This document shows, piece after piece, positions 45,207 to 54,671 of a stretch of 64,000 nucleotides of DNA. Location: contig NZ_JADNBB010000001.1 in NCBI RefSeq assembly GCF_015550595.1, positions 384,473 to 448,472 of the forward strand, in the 5' to 3' direction. Source of the stretch: Parabacteroides goldsteinii. Lineage in GTDB: Bacteria > Bacteroidota > Bacteroidia > Bacteroidales > Tannerellaceae. The stretch's first letter is position 1; the number at the start of each line of letters is the position of its first letter. A program made the position numbers and the translations under genes. The notes under the pieces were generated by a model, which saw only the letters and a list, made by a program, of their open reading frames with translations, was not told the DNA's origin and did no database searches.

Positions 45207-46106
45207 ATGAAGAATAAGAAGACAGAAGCCAACCTTAGTATGATCGTATCGAAAACCTTCAGCGGCCTGAATGCGAATGCACTCAAATATCTCCTTCCCT
45301 TATGGATCGCTCCGCTGACAGGGGTTATGTTCCGTTGCGTATTCGCTGCCATCATGTTCTGGATCATCAGTATCTTCTGGAAACAGGACAAAACGACCCG
45401 GCGGGAGAAGATCACCCTGTTCCTGCTGGGGGCAATCGGTTTATATGGCTTTATGTTCTTCTATCTGCTCGGGGTCAGCAAGACGACACCGGTATCCAGT
45501 TCGCTGTTCAGCAGCCTGCAGCCGATCTGGGTATTTATCCTGTCGGTCCTCTTCCTGCGGGAACGGATTACAGTTATGAAAATAATTGGTATTGCGATCG
45601 GGCTAGGCGGTGCACTGCTCTGTATCCTGACACAGAAAAGCGATGATCTGGCCTCGGATGCCTTTACGGGTAACATGCTCTGCCTATTCAGTTCAATTAC
45701 TTATGCGGCCTATCTGATCATTAGTAATATAGTACTGGGAAAGGTCAGTTCACTTAATATGTTGCGGTATAGCTTTCTGGGAGCGGCTGTTTCCTCTTTG
45801 ATCGTTATGGCTTTTACCGGTTTCGACGGTCATCTGTTCAGTCATTTCGAATGGCAGCCTTTCCTTATACTGATGTTCGTTCTGATCTTTCCTACCACAA
45901 TCAGTTACCTTTTAATTCCGATAGGCCTCAAATACTTAAGTACTACACTGGTCGCTTTATACGGCTACATTATACTGATCGTTGCCACCATCGTTTCCCT
46001 TTCCATCGGACAGGATCGTTTCAGCTGGTACCAGATGATTGCTATTGCACTGATCTGCTCAAGTGTCTACTTCGTTGAAATAGCGGAAAGTAAGGATAAA
46101 AAGTAA
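45207..46106 (+). CDS. EamA/DMT family transporter
   Basis: A 299-residue protein with ten predicted helices in two EamA repeats of about 140 residues each; the first ends near KIIGIAIGLGGALLCILTQ and the second near YQMIAIALICSSVYFVEI. These match drug/metabolite transporters, many of which export amino acids or other metabolites. Substrate unknown. It lies 23 nt after the MFS gene. Confidence 0.85.
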   Translation: MKNKKTEANLSMIVSKTFSGLNANALKYLLPLWIAPLTGVMFRCVFAAIMFWIISIFWKQDKTTRREKITLFLLGAIGLYGFMFFYLLGVSKTTPVSSSLFSSLQPIWVFILSVLFLRERITVMKIIGIAIGLGGALLCILTQKSDDLASDAFTGNMLCLFSSITYAAYLIISNIVLGKVSSLNMLRYSFLGAAVSSLIVMAFTGFDGHLFSHFEWQPFLILMFVLIFPTTISYLLIPIGLKYLSTTLVALYGYIILIVATIVSLSIGQDRFSWYQMIAIALICSSVYFVEIAESKDKK

Positions 46107-46155
46107 ATATTTTCCCTTTCTTTGTAACAACTTATTCTTCGATCCCGTCTCTCTT

Positions 46156-46277
46156 ATGAAGGCTCTCCACAAAGCACGCATCAGAGGGGCCGGAACAACA
46201 GCTTCAATGTGATCCAATTATCCGGGAATTTCACACTAAAAGACATTCAAGAGATTACAAAAGAGATCAATAAGTAA
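46156..46277 (+). other. possible decayed short reading frame
   Basis: One frame reads MKALHKARIRGAGTTASM then stops; a second frame, shifted by one base, ends with NVIQLSGNFTLKDIQEITKEIN and a stop at 46275-46277. The second has a protein-like helical pattern. It may be a frameshifted relic, or chance. No family was recognised. Confidence 0.2.
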
Positions 46278-46289
46278 AAAAGATATCCC

Positions 46290-46320
46290 TTTTCATATTC
46301 CAAATATATCCTTACATTTG
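46290..46320 (+). promoter_or_regulatory. promoter of the PagL-like gene
   Basis: TTTT (46290-46293, one base off TTTG), 19-nt spacer, TACATTTG (46313-46320). The transcript would start near 46327, about 50 nt before the ATG. Confidence 0.55.
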
Positions 46321-46378
46321 CGGATACTCCGGCTTACTATCCGGAGTACCTATCAAATAACAAACAGTGGAGCAGCGT

Positions 46379-47623
46379 ATGAAAAGTGGAATAGAGAGGT
46401 TGAAAGTACTGGTTACTTTGGTAACAATGCTTTTCATGTCTGATATCGTATTTGCAGAAGAAGGAAATAAAAATATACCGGGAGACGGGGTCGATTCTGT
46501 CGCTTGGTCGCGTCGTTTGATACATAGATTAGGCATCGACGGACGCCCGGCTTACATTTTCCCTACCAATTCTTTTCTGAAAGGAGATAACTGGGATCAG
46601 AAACCGATCCGGCAATCTATCTCCGCCCATTTGAAATACTCTTTCCAATACTACCCGAACAGCTACACCGATCGTATTTACAGAGGTGCTTACCAGGGCA
46701 TCGGATTAAGTTGGTATTCGTTTGAGAATAAAGAAGAACTTGGAAACCCTCTGGCTGTTTACCTCTTCCAGGGAGCCCGTATCGCCCGGTTCAATCCCCG
46801 CCTGTCGCTTAACTACGAATGGAATTTCGGGGTATCGTTTGGTTGGAAACCTTATGATGAATATTACAATACGCACAACAAGGTCATCGGATCGAAAATA
46901 AATGCCTATATCAATGTAAACTTCTATCTGAACTATATGCTTTCGAAGCAGATAGATCTGACAGCAGGTGTTGACTTGACGCATTTCTCGAATGGAAACA
47001 CTCGATTCCCGAATGCCGGACTGAATACGGTCGGGTTAAAAGTCGGATTAGTTTATAACTTCAACAGGAACGGAGATTGTTTTTCCAAGCCTTTTTTCCA
47101 GTCCCCTGTACCAAATTTCCCCCGTCATATCAGCTATGATGTCGTTCTGTTCGGTTCATGGCGACGCAAAGGTGTTTATGTCGGAGATGGGCAAGTGGCC
47201 GCCCCGGGAGCTTTTGCCGTAGCGGGATTCAACATTAATCCGATGTATAATTTCGGATATAACTTCCGGGCAGGAGTATCGTTGGATGGTGTCTATGATG
47301 AAAGTGCCAATATTTATGCCGACCAATATTCTTCCGATCGTTTTTACCGTCCGCCGCTCAGCTACCAGATGGCGCTGGGACTTTCCGCCAGGGCAGAGTA
47401 TGTGATGCCTTACTTCACTGTCGGTATCGGTCTGGGAGGAAATGTAATCCACCGCGGTGGTGACTTAAAAGGATTATACCAGGTTCTGGCTCTTAAAATA
47501 GAAGTCACCCGCAGTTCTTTTATCCATATCGGATATAATTTACAAAACTTCCATACCCCCAATTACCTGATGCTGGGTATCGGATACCGGTTCAATAACA
47601 AGTATCCGACGTTCCACAGGTAA
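46379..47623 (+). CDS. PagL-like lipid A 3-O-deacylase (acyloxyacyl hydrolase family)
   Basis: A predicted outer-membrane enzyme that removes an acyl chain from lipid A. The start at 46379 gives a signal peptide ending around DIVFAEE; an in-frame GTG lies four codons before. Residues about 70-235 are beta-barrel-like, with the motif THFSNGNTRFPNAGLN that matches the catalytic His-Ser pair of PagL enzymes. The protein is 414 residues, about twice PagL, because a second beta-rich segment follows (about 240-414), also ending as an outer-membrane strand. Family membership is likely; catalytic activity and the role of the extra half are untested. Confidence 0.7.
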   Translation: MKSGIERLKVLVTLVTMLFMSDIVFAEEGNKNIPGDGVDSVAWSRRLIHRLGIDGRPAYIFPTNSFLKGDNWDQKPIRQSISAHLKYSFQYYPNSYTDRIYRGAYQGIGLSWYSFENKEELGNPLAVYLFQGARIARFNPRLSLNYEWNFGVSFGWKPYDEYYNTHNKVIGSKINAYINVNFYLNYMLSKQIDLTAGVDLTHFSNGNTRFPNAGLNTVGLKVGLVYNFNRNGDCFSKPFFQSPVPNFPRHISYDVVLFGSWRRKGVYVGDGQVAAPGAFAVAGFNINPMYNFGYNFRAGVSLDGVYDESANIYADQYSSDRFYRPPLSYQMALGLSARAEYVMPYFTVGIGLGGNVIHRGGDLKGLYQVLALKIEVTRSSFIHIGYNLQNFHTPNYLMLGIGYRFNNKYPTFHR

Positions 47624-47642
47624 AAAATGTTTCACATTTTCC

Positions 47643-50291
47643 TTACTTCCCTGTAATGATCTTCCGTATCTCGCTTAACTTGTTGAGCGCTTCGATCGGA
47701 GTCAGATTATTAACATCGAGGTTCTTTATTTCGTCGCGTACCTGGCTGAGTACGGGATCGTCCAGCTGAAAGAAACTAAGTTGATAACCTTCGGCGGCGG
47801 AAGCGATTTCTTTTACAGGTTTGGCTTTTACCTTGCCTTTTCCTTTCGCCTTGTCTTTACAGTCGATACCCTCCTGGCGGTTATCCGTTTCCAGCTGTTT
47901 CAGAATCTCGTCGGAACGTTTCACGATACTCTTCGGCATTCCCGCCATCTTGGCCACATGGATACCGAAACTATGTTCGCTGCCACCGGGAACCAGCTTA
48001 CGCAGGAAGATCACCTTATTGGATACCTCTTTCACCGATACATTATAATTCTTGATACGCTTGAACGAACGCTCCATCTCGTTCAACTCATGATAGTGAG
48101 TGGCAAAAAGCGTTTTGGCACGGGCATTCGGATGCTCATGGATATATTCGACAATCGCCCAGGCAATGGAGATACCGTCATAAGTACTCGTACCACGTCC
48201 CAATTCATCGAAAAGAACCAGACTTCGCGACGACATATTATTCAGGATATTCGAAGCTTCGTTCATCTCCACCATGAAAGTCGATTCGCCGACAGAAATA
48301 TTGTCGGAAGCCCCTACACGGGTAAATATCTTATCCACTATACCGATACGGGCTGCTTCAGCCGGAACGAAACATCCGATCTGAGCCATCAGCGTAATCA
48401 ATGCAGTCTGGCGCAGTAAAGCCGACTTACCCGCCATATTAGGCCCCGTTATAATTATGATCTGCTGCTTCTCGCTATCCAGATACACATCATTGGCGAT
48501 ATAGGGTTCTCCCAGCGGCAATTGCTTTTCAATCACCGGATGACGACCCAACTTGATATCGATCACCTCCGAGTCGTCCACCATCGGACGGATATAACGG
48601 TTACTTTCAGCCACTTTGGCAAAAGACAGAAGACAATCCAGACGTCCGATCAGGTTCGCATCCAACTGGATGGGAGGAATAAATTCAGCCAGACAAATCA
48701 CCAGGTCATTGAACAGGCGACCTTCCAATGCAAGAATCTTCTCTTCGGCACCTAATATTTTCTCTTCGTATTCTTTCAGTTCTTCAGTGATATAACGTTC
48801 GGCATTCACCAGTGTCTGCTTACGAATCCACTCTGCCGGAACCTTATCTTTATGGGCATTACGCACTTCGATATAATAACCGAATACGTTATTAAAAGCA
48901 ATCTTCAGACTGGGGATACCGGTCTTTTCACTTTCGCGCTGTTGCACCTTCAACAAATAATCTTTACCGGAGTAAGCAATCGCACGCAGATCGTCCAATT
49001 CGGCATTTACCCCCTGGGCAATAACGCCTCCCTTGTTCAATAAGGCAGGAGGATCGTTATTAATCTCCTTCTCTATCCTTTCACGAATCTCCAGACAGGC
49101 ATTCAACTGCTCACCGATACGGCAAAGGCTGGGTTCGTCGCTGCCCATGCAAGCATCCTTTATCGGCTCGATGGCACGAAGAGCCACCTTCAACTGTACG
49201 ACCTCACGCGGCGATACACGTCCCACGGCTACTTTCGAGATGATACGTTCCAAATCGCCAATCTGGTCGATATGTGCATCCAAAAGTTCTTTTACCTCCG
49301 GATGACGGAAGAAATAATCCACCACATCCTGTCGTTCCTGTATCGGTTTTGCATCTTTCAGAGGGAAAAGTACCCAACGACGCAGCATACGTGAACCCAT
49401 CGGAGAAACTGTCTTATCGATCACATCCAACAGGCTGGTACCTTCATCGTTCATCGTTCCTACCAGTTCCAGGCTACGTACGGTAAATTTATCCAGGCGC
49501 ACATACCGGTCTTCCTCGATACGGGACAAGGCGGTGATATGCGAAATATGTTTATGTTCCGTCTGATCCAGATAGTAGAGGATTGCTCCCGAAGCAACAA
49601 TACCCAGTTTCAGATGCTGCACGCCGAAACCTTTCAGGTTCTTCGTTTCAAAATGCTTCAACAGGCGATCGTTGGCTGCCTCGTCGGAGAAAACCCAATC
49701 ATCCATTTCAAAGGTAAAGAAACGGGGACCGAACGACTCCTCAAAACGTTTGCGATTATTACGTTCGATCAATACTTCTTTCGGAGAGAAGTTATTGAGC
49801 AATTTATCGATATAATCGATTGTCCCTTCAGCAGTCAGGAATTCGCCGGTCGAAATATCCAATAGAGAGATACCACAGACATCTTTACCGAAATGAACAG
49901 CTGCAAGGAAGTTATTTTCTTTATGGTTCAGAATATTATCATTGATAGAAACACCCGGTGTAACCAGTTCCGTCACCCCACGCTTCACCAGCTTCTTGGT
50001 CATCTTCGGATCTTCCAATTGGTCGCAGATCGCTACACGCTTGCCGGCACGCACTAATTTGGGAAGATAAGTATCGAGGGCATGATGCGGAAAACCAGCC
50101 ATTTCGATAAACTGGCCCGGTCCGTTGGCTTTCTTAGTTTGCACGATACCCAGTATTTCGGCTCCTACCACGGCATCCTCGCCATACATTTCGTAAAAGT
50201 CTCCTACACGGAACAGAAGGACAGCATCAGGATGTTTCGCTTTAATATCGAAATACTGCTTCATTAAGGGGGTTTCAACTATTTTTGCCAC
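47643..50291 (-). CDS. mutS: DNA mismatch repair protein MutS
   Basis: Recognises mismatched bases and starts repair with MutL. The N-terminal mismatch-binding domain has the Phe-x-Glu motif in GDFYEMYG. The connector, lever and clamp domains follow. The ATPase has Walker A GPNMAGKS, Walker [16 protein letters not shown] and the conserved FATHYHEL. Its 882 residues are normal. Translation appears to start with GTG at 50291 ([13 protein letters not shown]), which agrees with the ETPLMKQY start of Bacteroides MutS. It is convergent with the PagL-like gene, and divergent from the orphan sulfatase. Confidence 0.97.
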   Translation of the reverse strand: MAKIVETPLMKQYFDIKAKHPDAVLLFRVGDFYEMYGEDAVVGAEILGIVQTKKANGPGQFIEMAGFPHHALDTYLPKLVRAGKRVAICDQLEDPKMTKKLVKRGVTELVTPGVSINDNILNHKENNFLAAVHFGKDVCGISLLDISTGEFLTAEGTIDYIDKLLNNFSPKEVLIERNNRKRFEESFGPRFFTFEMDDWVFSDEAANDRLLKHFETKNLKGFGVQHLKLGIVASGAILYYLDQTEHKHISHITALSRIEEDRYVRLDKFTVRSLELVGTMNDEGTSLLDVIDKTVSPMGSRMLRRWVLFPLKDAKPIQERQDVVDYFFRHPEVKELLDAHIDQIGDLERIISKVAVGRVSPREVVQLKVALRAIEPIKDACMGSDEPSLCRIGEQLNACLEIRERIEKEINNDPPALLNKGGVIAQGVNAELDDLRAIAYSGKDYLLKVQQRESEKTGIPSLKIAFNNVFGYYIEVRNAHKDKVPAEWIRKQTLVNAERYITEELKEYEEKILGAEEKILALEGRLFNDLVICLAEFIPPIQLDANLIGRLDCLLSFAKVAESNRYIRPMVDDSEVIDIKLGRHPVIEKQLPLGEPYIANDVYLDSEKQQIIIITGPNMAGKSALLRQTALITLMAQIGCFVPAEAARIGIVDKIFTRVGASDNISVGESTFMVEMNEASNILNNMSSRSLVLFDELGRGTSTYDGISIAWAIVEYIHEHPNARAKTLFATHYHELNEMERSFKRIKNYNVSVKEVSNKVIFLRKLVPGGSEHSFGIHVAKMAGMPKSIVKRSDEILKQLETDNRQEGIDCKDKAKGKGKVKAKPVKEIASAAEGYQLSFFQLDDPVLSQVRDEIKNLDVNNLTPIEALNKLSEIRKIITGK

Positions 50292-50382
50292 AGGAATATG
50301 CTTTTATCATTTATACTAAACCGTACAAAGGTACAATTTTTTGTGAAAGTATGGAGGTAGGAAATAATTCAGAAAAAAAACA

Positions 50383-50390
50383 TAACTTTG
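50383..50390 (+). promoter_or_regulatory. candidate -7 element for the orphan sulfatase
   Basis: TAACTTTG, 33 nt before the ATG at 50423. No TTTG at the right distance upstream. Confidence 0.4.
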
Positions 50391-50422
50391 CCGATATGTC
50401 TGACAAGAAACATCTTAGATTC

Positions 50423-51862
50423 ATGAAAAAAACTATTTTACTCGCTTCGGGCCTGATTGCGGCCATCCCTTTTGTGCATGCACAGAAAAACAAAGACAAA
50501 AAACCGAATGTCGTATTCATCCTGGCAGATGACCTGGGATACGGTGATTTGAGTTGCTACGGACAGGAAAAGTTCAGTACTCCCAACATCGACCAACTGG
50601 CGCAAAACGGTATACGTTTCACCCAGTGTTATTCGGGAACAACTGTCAGTGCCCCTTCCCGCTCCTGCCTGTTGACAGGTACGCACAGCGGACATACTCC
50701 TATCCGTGGAAACAAGGAACTGGACCCGGAAGGACAATTCCCATTGCCTGCCGATGCACGTACTATCTTCCATGTCATGCAGGATGCAGGATACAAGACT
50801 TCTGCCTTCGGTAAATGGGGATTAGGTTACATCGGCACCTCCGGTGATCCTAAAAACCAGGGTTGTGAGACATTCTTCGGATATAACTGCCAGCTATTGG
50901 CACATAGCTATTATCCCGACCATCTGTGGGACAACGACCAACGTGTTGAGCTGAAAGATAACGTATTGGATGTGGAATATGGAAAAGGAACCTATTCGCA
51001 AGACCTGATCCACTCGAAAGCACTCGATTACCTGGATAACCTAAAAGAAGACGAACCATTCTTCATGTGGTATCCGACTATTTTACCTCACGCCGAACTG
51101 ATCGTTCCGGAAGACAGCATCATTCAGAAATTCCGTGGCATGTATCCGGAAAAGGCACATAAAGGTACCGAACCGGGCAGTCCGGCATTCCGCAAAGGCG
51201 GTTACTGCACACAGCTTTATCCGCATGCTACATTCGCAGCGATGATCTATCGCCTGGACGTATATGTGGGACAGATCGTACAGAAACTGAAAGACAAAGG
51301 ATTATACGATAACACGATCATTATATTTGCCAGCGATAACGGCCCTCACATGGAAGGTGGTGCCGATCCTGATTTCTTCAACAGCAATGGTATCTACCGC
51401 GGTTACAAACGTGACCTGTATGAAGGCGGTATCCGTGTGCCGATGATCATTTCATGGCCGGGACATATACAGCCGGGAACAGAAACGAATTTCATGTGTT
51501 CTTTCTGGGATGTATTACCTACTTTCGAAGAGATCATCCATCCGAAAGCGAAACAGAAAGAAATGGACGGCGTAAGCATGCTGCCGCTGTTACAAAACCG
51601 CAAAGGACAGAAGGAACATGAGTTCCTGTATTTCGAATTTCAGGAAATGAATGGTCGCCAGGCTGTACGCCAGGGTTCATGGAAGCTGGTACACATGAAT
51701 ATCCGTGGAGATAAACCGTATTATGAACTTTATAACTTAGCAGCCGATCCTTCGGAAAAATACAACCTGTTGGATAAATATCCGGAAAAGGTAGCCGAGC
51801 TGAAAGAGATCATGGTTCGTGAACATATCGAAGATCCGAACTGGCCGTTGCTGAAAAAATAA
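50423..51862 (+). CDS. S-type sulfatase (arylsulfatase), not in a glycan locus
   Basis: A periplasmic family S1 sulfatase. The start at 50423 gives the signal peptide MKKTILLASGLIAAIPFVHAQ; the frame is open for 46 codons further upstream but crosses the promoter. FILADDLGYGDLSCYG supplies metal ligands, SAPSRSCLLTG is the formylglycine motif with Ser, FGKWGLG and FASDNGPH complete the site. At 479 residues it is of normal length. It differs from both sulfatases of the locus at 12-18 kb. No SusC/D or glycosidase is nearby, so its substrate is unclear. It needs anSME, encoded elsewhere. Confidence 0.9.
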   Translation: MKKTILLASGLIAAIPFVHAQKNKDKKPNVVFILADDLGYGDLSCYGQEKFSTPNIDQLAQNGIRFTQCYSGTTVSAPSRSCLLTGTHSGHTPIRGNKELDPEGQFPLPADARTIFHVMQDAGYKTSAFGKWGLGYIGTSGDPKNQGCETFFGYNCQLLAHSYYPDHLWDNDQRVELKDNVLDVEYGKGTYSQDLIHSKALDYLDNLKEDEPFFMWYPTILPHAELIVPEDSIIQKFRGMYPEKAHKGTEPGSPAFRKGGYCTQLYPHATFAAMIYRLDVYVGQIVQKLKDKGLYDNTIIIFASDNGPHMEGGADPDFFNSNGIYRGYKRDLYEGGIRVPMIISWPGHIQPGTETNFMCSFWDVLPTFEEIIHPKAKQKEMDGVSMLPLLQNRKGQKEHEFLYFEFQEMNGRQAVRQGSWKLVHMNIRGDKPYYELYNLAADPSEKYNLLDKYPEKVAELKEIMVREHIEDPNWPLLKK

Positions 51863-51864
51863 AG

Positions 51865-51892
51865 ATCATTTCGTTGGCTTCAACGAAATGAT
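51865..51892 (+). repeat. perfect 12-bp hairpin after the sulfatase gene
   Basis: atcatttcgttg / caacgaaatgat around gctt, just behind the stop codon. No T-run follows; it may work with the next hairpin. Confidence 0.6.
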
Positions 51893-51900
51893 AATACAAA

Positions 51901-51946
51901 ATCAGGCCGGATTATTGTTAACAAAATAATCCAGCCTGATTTATTT
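51901..51946. terminator. bidirectional terminator between the sulfatase and C10 protease genes
   Basis: Arms 51901-51916 and 51925-51940 pair at 15 of 16 positions, followed by ttattta on the plus strand and attttg on the minus strand. It serves the convergent sulfatase and protease genes. Confidence 0.75.
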
Positions 51947-51967
51947 ATAATACCTGATTAACTCTGA

Positions 51968-53794
51968 TTATTTCTTTACCAGTTTATGACTACTTCTTCC
52001 GGCCGCAGTCACAACTTCCAATACATAAATTCCGGCCGGATAGCTATCATAAGAAAGTGATAATTGAGTATTATTACCGGCTGATTGTTTTTTGATCAAT
52101 CGTCCGTTCATATCATACAAAACCACTTCTTTAATTGCAATAGGGGCAGTTATCTGAACTGTTCCGGCCACGTCATAAGAAACGGAAACACCTGTTCCAA
52201 CCGTTATATTTTCCGTTGAAGTAGAAGGATCGGCAGCCACCACGATTTCACCGGTCGTATTGTTATTGCCTCTTACCCATTTCCATTCACTTCCATCGCT
52301 ACTTTTATATAACAAACGGATACGGTCACCGGGAGCAATCGTTTTTGTGATCATACAAGGAACTTCCTGTCCTACTCCATGTTCGATCTGGATAGTAACA
52401 GGCTCTTCACTGGAGATAAATTCTTTTGTATTCCCGTTTTTGTCTACAAGAGCGACAACCAGGTTACCTGAAAAATCACGGATACTCATATTGCCTACAT
52501 AACCATACTGAACACCGAAAAGCTGATTTTCTTCAAAATCTTCTGTGGTGGCTTCAAGGCCGGCAAAGACTGTTCCCTGATTTTCCCCATAGAAAAAGGC
52601 TAATACATCCTGATAAGTAGAACCTTCCACCGGCTTTTTCATACTGATAATGGCATCCTGACCAAGCGAGAAACCACCTCCGCTATTACCACCGGTTCCC
52701 TGCACTTCAGGTTCGAGGACAGACAGCAGGTAATACCCGTTAGCCAGTCCGCTCCATCCCCAATTCACATGATAATAATCAGCATCGTTGTAACCGTCGA
52801 TGATAAATTGATGACCTTCTTTCTGATCATTTTCACCACCATAGACAACAGGGCGATTATCATCCAGTTCACCTTTGATAATCGCTTCCCATTCGTCTTT
52901 CTGATAATTATCGCGTTGCAGGACATGAAGGGATTTATCGTATTTCATATAATTGACAAGCCCCTGGGCTGCAGTCAATGTCAAGGCACCGCTGTTACCG
53001 GGAGCATAATTCATTTCTGAGAAAACACCGCAATCGTACATTAGGGTAGCTACATTTTGGGCCTGCTCAGTTGTATACTGCCCTGCCGTGTAGGTAGAAG
53101 GCATGTTATCCCACTGGTATGGAGTATCGAAAGTAGCGGAAAGAGACAGATTGTAGGTCTGCGAAGTATAAGAATGACTCCCCTGCCCTACGTCCGGCCA
53201 TTTATGATATTGCATCGCGATAGCCGTCGAGGTGGCAACACACCCCGTCGGCGTACGCTGGCTATTTACTACCGGGCATAAGTTATTATAAGGTGTCATC
53301 TGATCCCAAAGGACAGTTGTTAACAACGTTCCGGTCGATTTCAACTGCATCTTGCCTTGGCGAACTTCGTTCCAGGCGGCTGTGACGTCCTTCGAAACCT
53401 CCGGTTTATTTTCACGTATCCAGTTGATCTGGCGCTGGTAACTTTCAAACCATCCACGCAGGTTGGACGGCATGGAGTCTTTTTCAAACAGTTGCTGCAT
53501 ACCGTAACCTAGAATAGGATATACGACATCATCACCAGCTACAACGACAAAGCCGTCGGCATCTTCACGGTTAAATACGTAAAAGGTAGCATCCTGTACG
53601 GAACCGGCTGATTTGGTAACCGCTCCGGCATCCGACCAGACCAGTGTCACTCCCGACTCCGAAGCTTTTGTCTGCGGAAAATTACTTTTCAGGAAACTGA
53701 GGGCTACGCTCTTCGCCTGTTTTACATCAATAGGTGCAGCACTTATCGACATTGTCAACAAGGCGATAAAGAAAATAAAAGTACATCTTCTCAT
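51968..53794 (-). CDS. C10 family cysteine protease with T9SS sorting tail
   Basis: A secreted streptopain-like protease. A signal peptide (MRRCTFIFFIALLTMSISAA, start at 53794; an ATG three codons upstream is also possible) is followed by a propeptide of about 130 residues. The mature domain has WDQMTPYN, the catalytic Cys in TPTGCVATSTA (about residue 185) and the catalytic His in GHQFIIDGYND, with HVNWGWSG completing the C10 pattern. Residues about 380-530 are beta-rich. The last 75 residues (DMNGRLIKKQS, PAGIYVLEVV) match a T9SS C-terminal sorting domain, so it is probably exported to the surface like gingipain-related enzymes. Relatives include P. gingivalis PrtT and Bacteroides fragilis fragipain-linked C10 proteases. 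Confidence 0.88.
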   Translation of the reverse strand: MRRCTFIFFIALLTMSISAAPIDVKQAKSVALSFLKSNFPQTKASESGVTLVWSDAGAVTKSAGSVQDATFYVFNREDADGFVVVAGDDVVYPILGYGMQQLFEKDSMPSNLRGWFESYQRQINWIRENKPEVSKDVTAAWNEVRQGKMQLKSTGTLLTTVLWDQMTPYNNLCPVVNSQRTPTGCVATSTAIAMQYHKWPDVGQGSHSYTSQTYNLSLSATFDTPYQWDNMPSTYTAGQYTTEQAQNVATLMYDCGVFSEMNYAPGNSGALTLTAAQGLVNYMKYDKSLHVLQRDNYQKDEWEAIIKGELDDNRPVVYGGENDQKEGHQFIIDGYNDADYYHVNWGWSGLANGYYLLSVLEPEVQGTGGNSGGGFSLGQDAIISMKKPVEGSTYQDVLAFFYGENQGTVFAGLEATTEDFEENQLFGVQYGYVGNMSIRDFSGNLVVALVDKNGNTKEFISSEEPVTIQIEHGVGQEVPCMITKTIAPGDRIRLLYKSSDGSEWKWVRGNNNTTGEIVVAADPSTSTENITVGTGVSVSYDVAGTVQITAPIAIKEVVLYDMNGRLIKKQSAGNNTQLSLSYDSYPAGIYVLEVVTAAGRSSHKLVKK

Positions 53795-54041
53795 ACTCGT
53801 CATTTTTTAGTTTAAACTTAGTTTGCGTTTATCAGAGGTTTGGTTGAAGGGTATTAATGGCGTTTTACTTAATTCATTAATAAAGATGTTCTTATAACAA
53901 AGAAAGGATAAAAATAGTTTTCCTTTCCACTTTATTTGAATGAGAATGCATAGATCATTAAAATAAGTATATCGAAATCTTCTGACAAATAAATATTATT
54001 CATACATTTAGCCACTTATTAATCACCAAAATTTATAAACT

Positions 54042-54608
54042 ATGAATTTACAGATAATACAAAACAAGATTTATGAGATCAGAGGACAAAAAGTTATGTT
54101 GGATTTTGATCTTGCAGAATTATATAACATTGAAACCAAAGTATTAAAACAATCCGTAAAACGTAATATAAAGCGATTCGAAGGTGAGGACTTTATGTTT
54201 GAACTTTCTAAAGAGGAACTTTCAAGGTCACAAATTGTGACCTTGAACAAAGGAAGAGGAAAGAACTTCAAATACATGCCTTTCGCTTTCACCGAATTAG
54301 GTGTAGCCATGTTATCTTCAGTATTAAATAGTGATATTGCCATAGAAATAAACCGTAACATCATGCGTGCCTTTGTTCAAATGAGAAAACAGTTTATCTC
54401 AAATTGTGATAAACTGTCTACTAATAAGAAGCTATCAGAACTGGAGCAGCAAGTCAAATTTCTTCAGGAAGACATTGAAAGTCTCAGTAAAGATCATGAA
54501 AACTACGAGCAACATTTTGACGATATCTATCTTGCCCTGGCAGAACTTGCCTCTAAAAATAAAGAAAAGCCAGGTAACTCCAGACCGAAAATAGGTTATG
54601 TGAAGTAA
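54042..54608 (+). CDS. ORF6N domain protein
   Basis: A 188-residue protein. Residues 1-115 are an ORF6N domain (KIYEIRGQKVMLDFDLAELYNIETKVLKQ, then MPFAFTELGVAMLSSVL), a DNA-binding module known from phage and mobile-element regulators. A coiled coil follows (about 125-160). No phage genes surround it; it sits alone between the protease and leuS. Many Bacteroidales carry such genes as chromosomal islands of unknown role. Its AT-rich codon use differs somewhat from the neighbours, which suits recent transfer. Confidence 0.85.
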   Translation: MNLQIIQNKIYEIRGQKVMLDFDLAELYNIETKVLKQSVKRNIKRFEGEDFMFELSKEELSRSQIVTLNKGRGKNFKYMPFAFTELGVAMLSSVLNSDIAIEINRNIMRAFVQMRKQFISNCDKLSTNKKLSELEQQVKFLQEDIESLSKDHENYEQHFDDIYLALAELASKNKEKPGNSRPKIGYVK

Positions 54609-54624
54609 AACAAAATAAATTGAC

Positions 54625-54632
54625 TAACTTTG
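54625..54632 (+). promoter_or_regulatory. -7 element of leuS
   Basis: TAACTTTG, 39 nt before the leuS start and 16 nt after the ORF6N stop. The -33 box is poor. Confidence 0.5.
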
Positions 54633-54671
54633 TGGCTTTAAACTGAAAACGATAAAAAACGATTAGATATT

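Noticed and set aside
50285-50422. 46-codon N-terminal extension of the orphan sulfatase
   Set aside because: It overlaps the mutS start and the probable promoter; the ATG at 50423 starts a clean signal peptide.
54042-54608. Prophage around the ORF6N gene
   Set aside because: No integrase, capsid, terminase or lysis gene is nearby; both neighbours are chromosomal genes.
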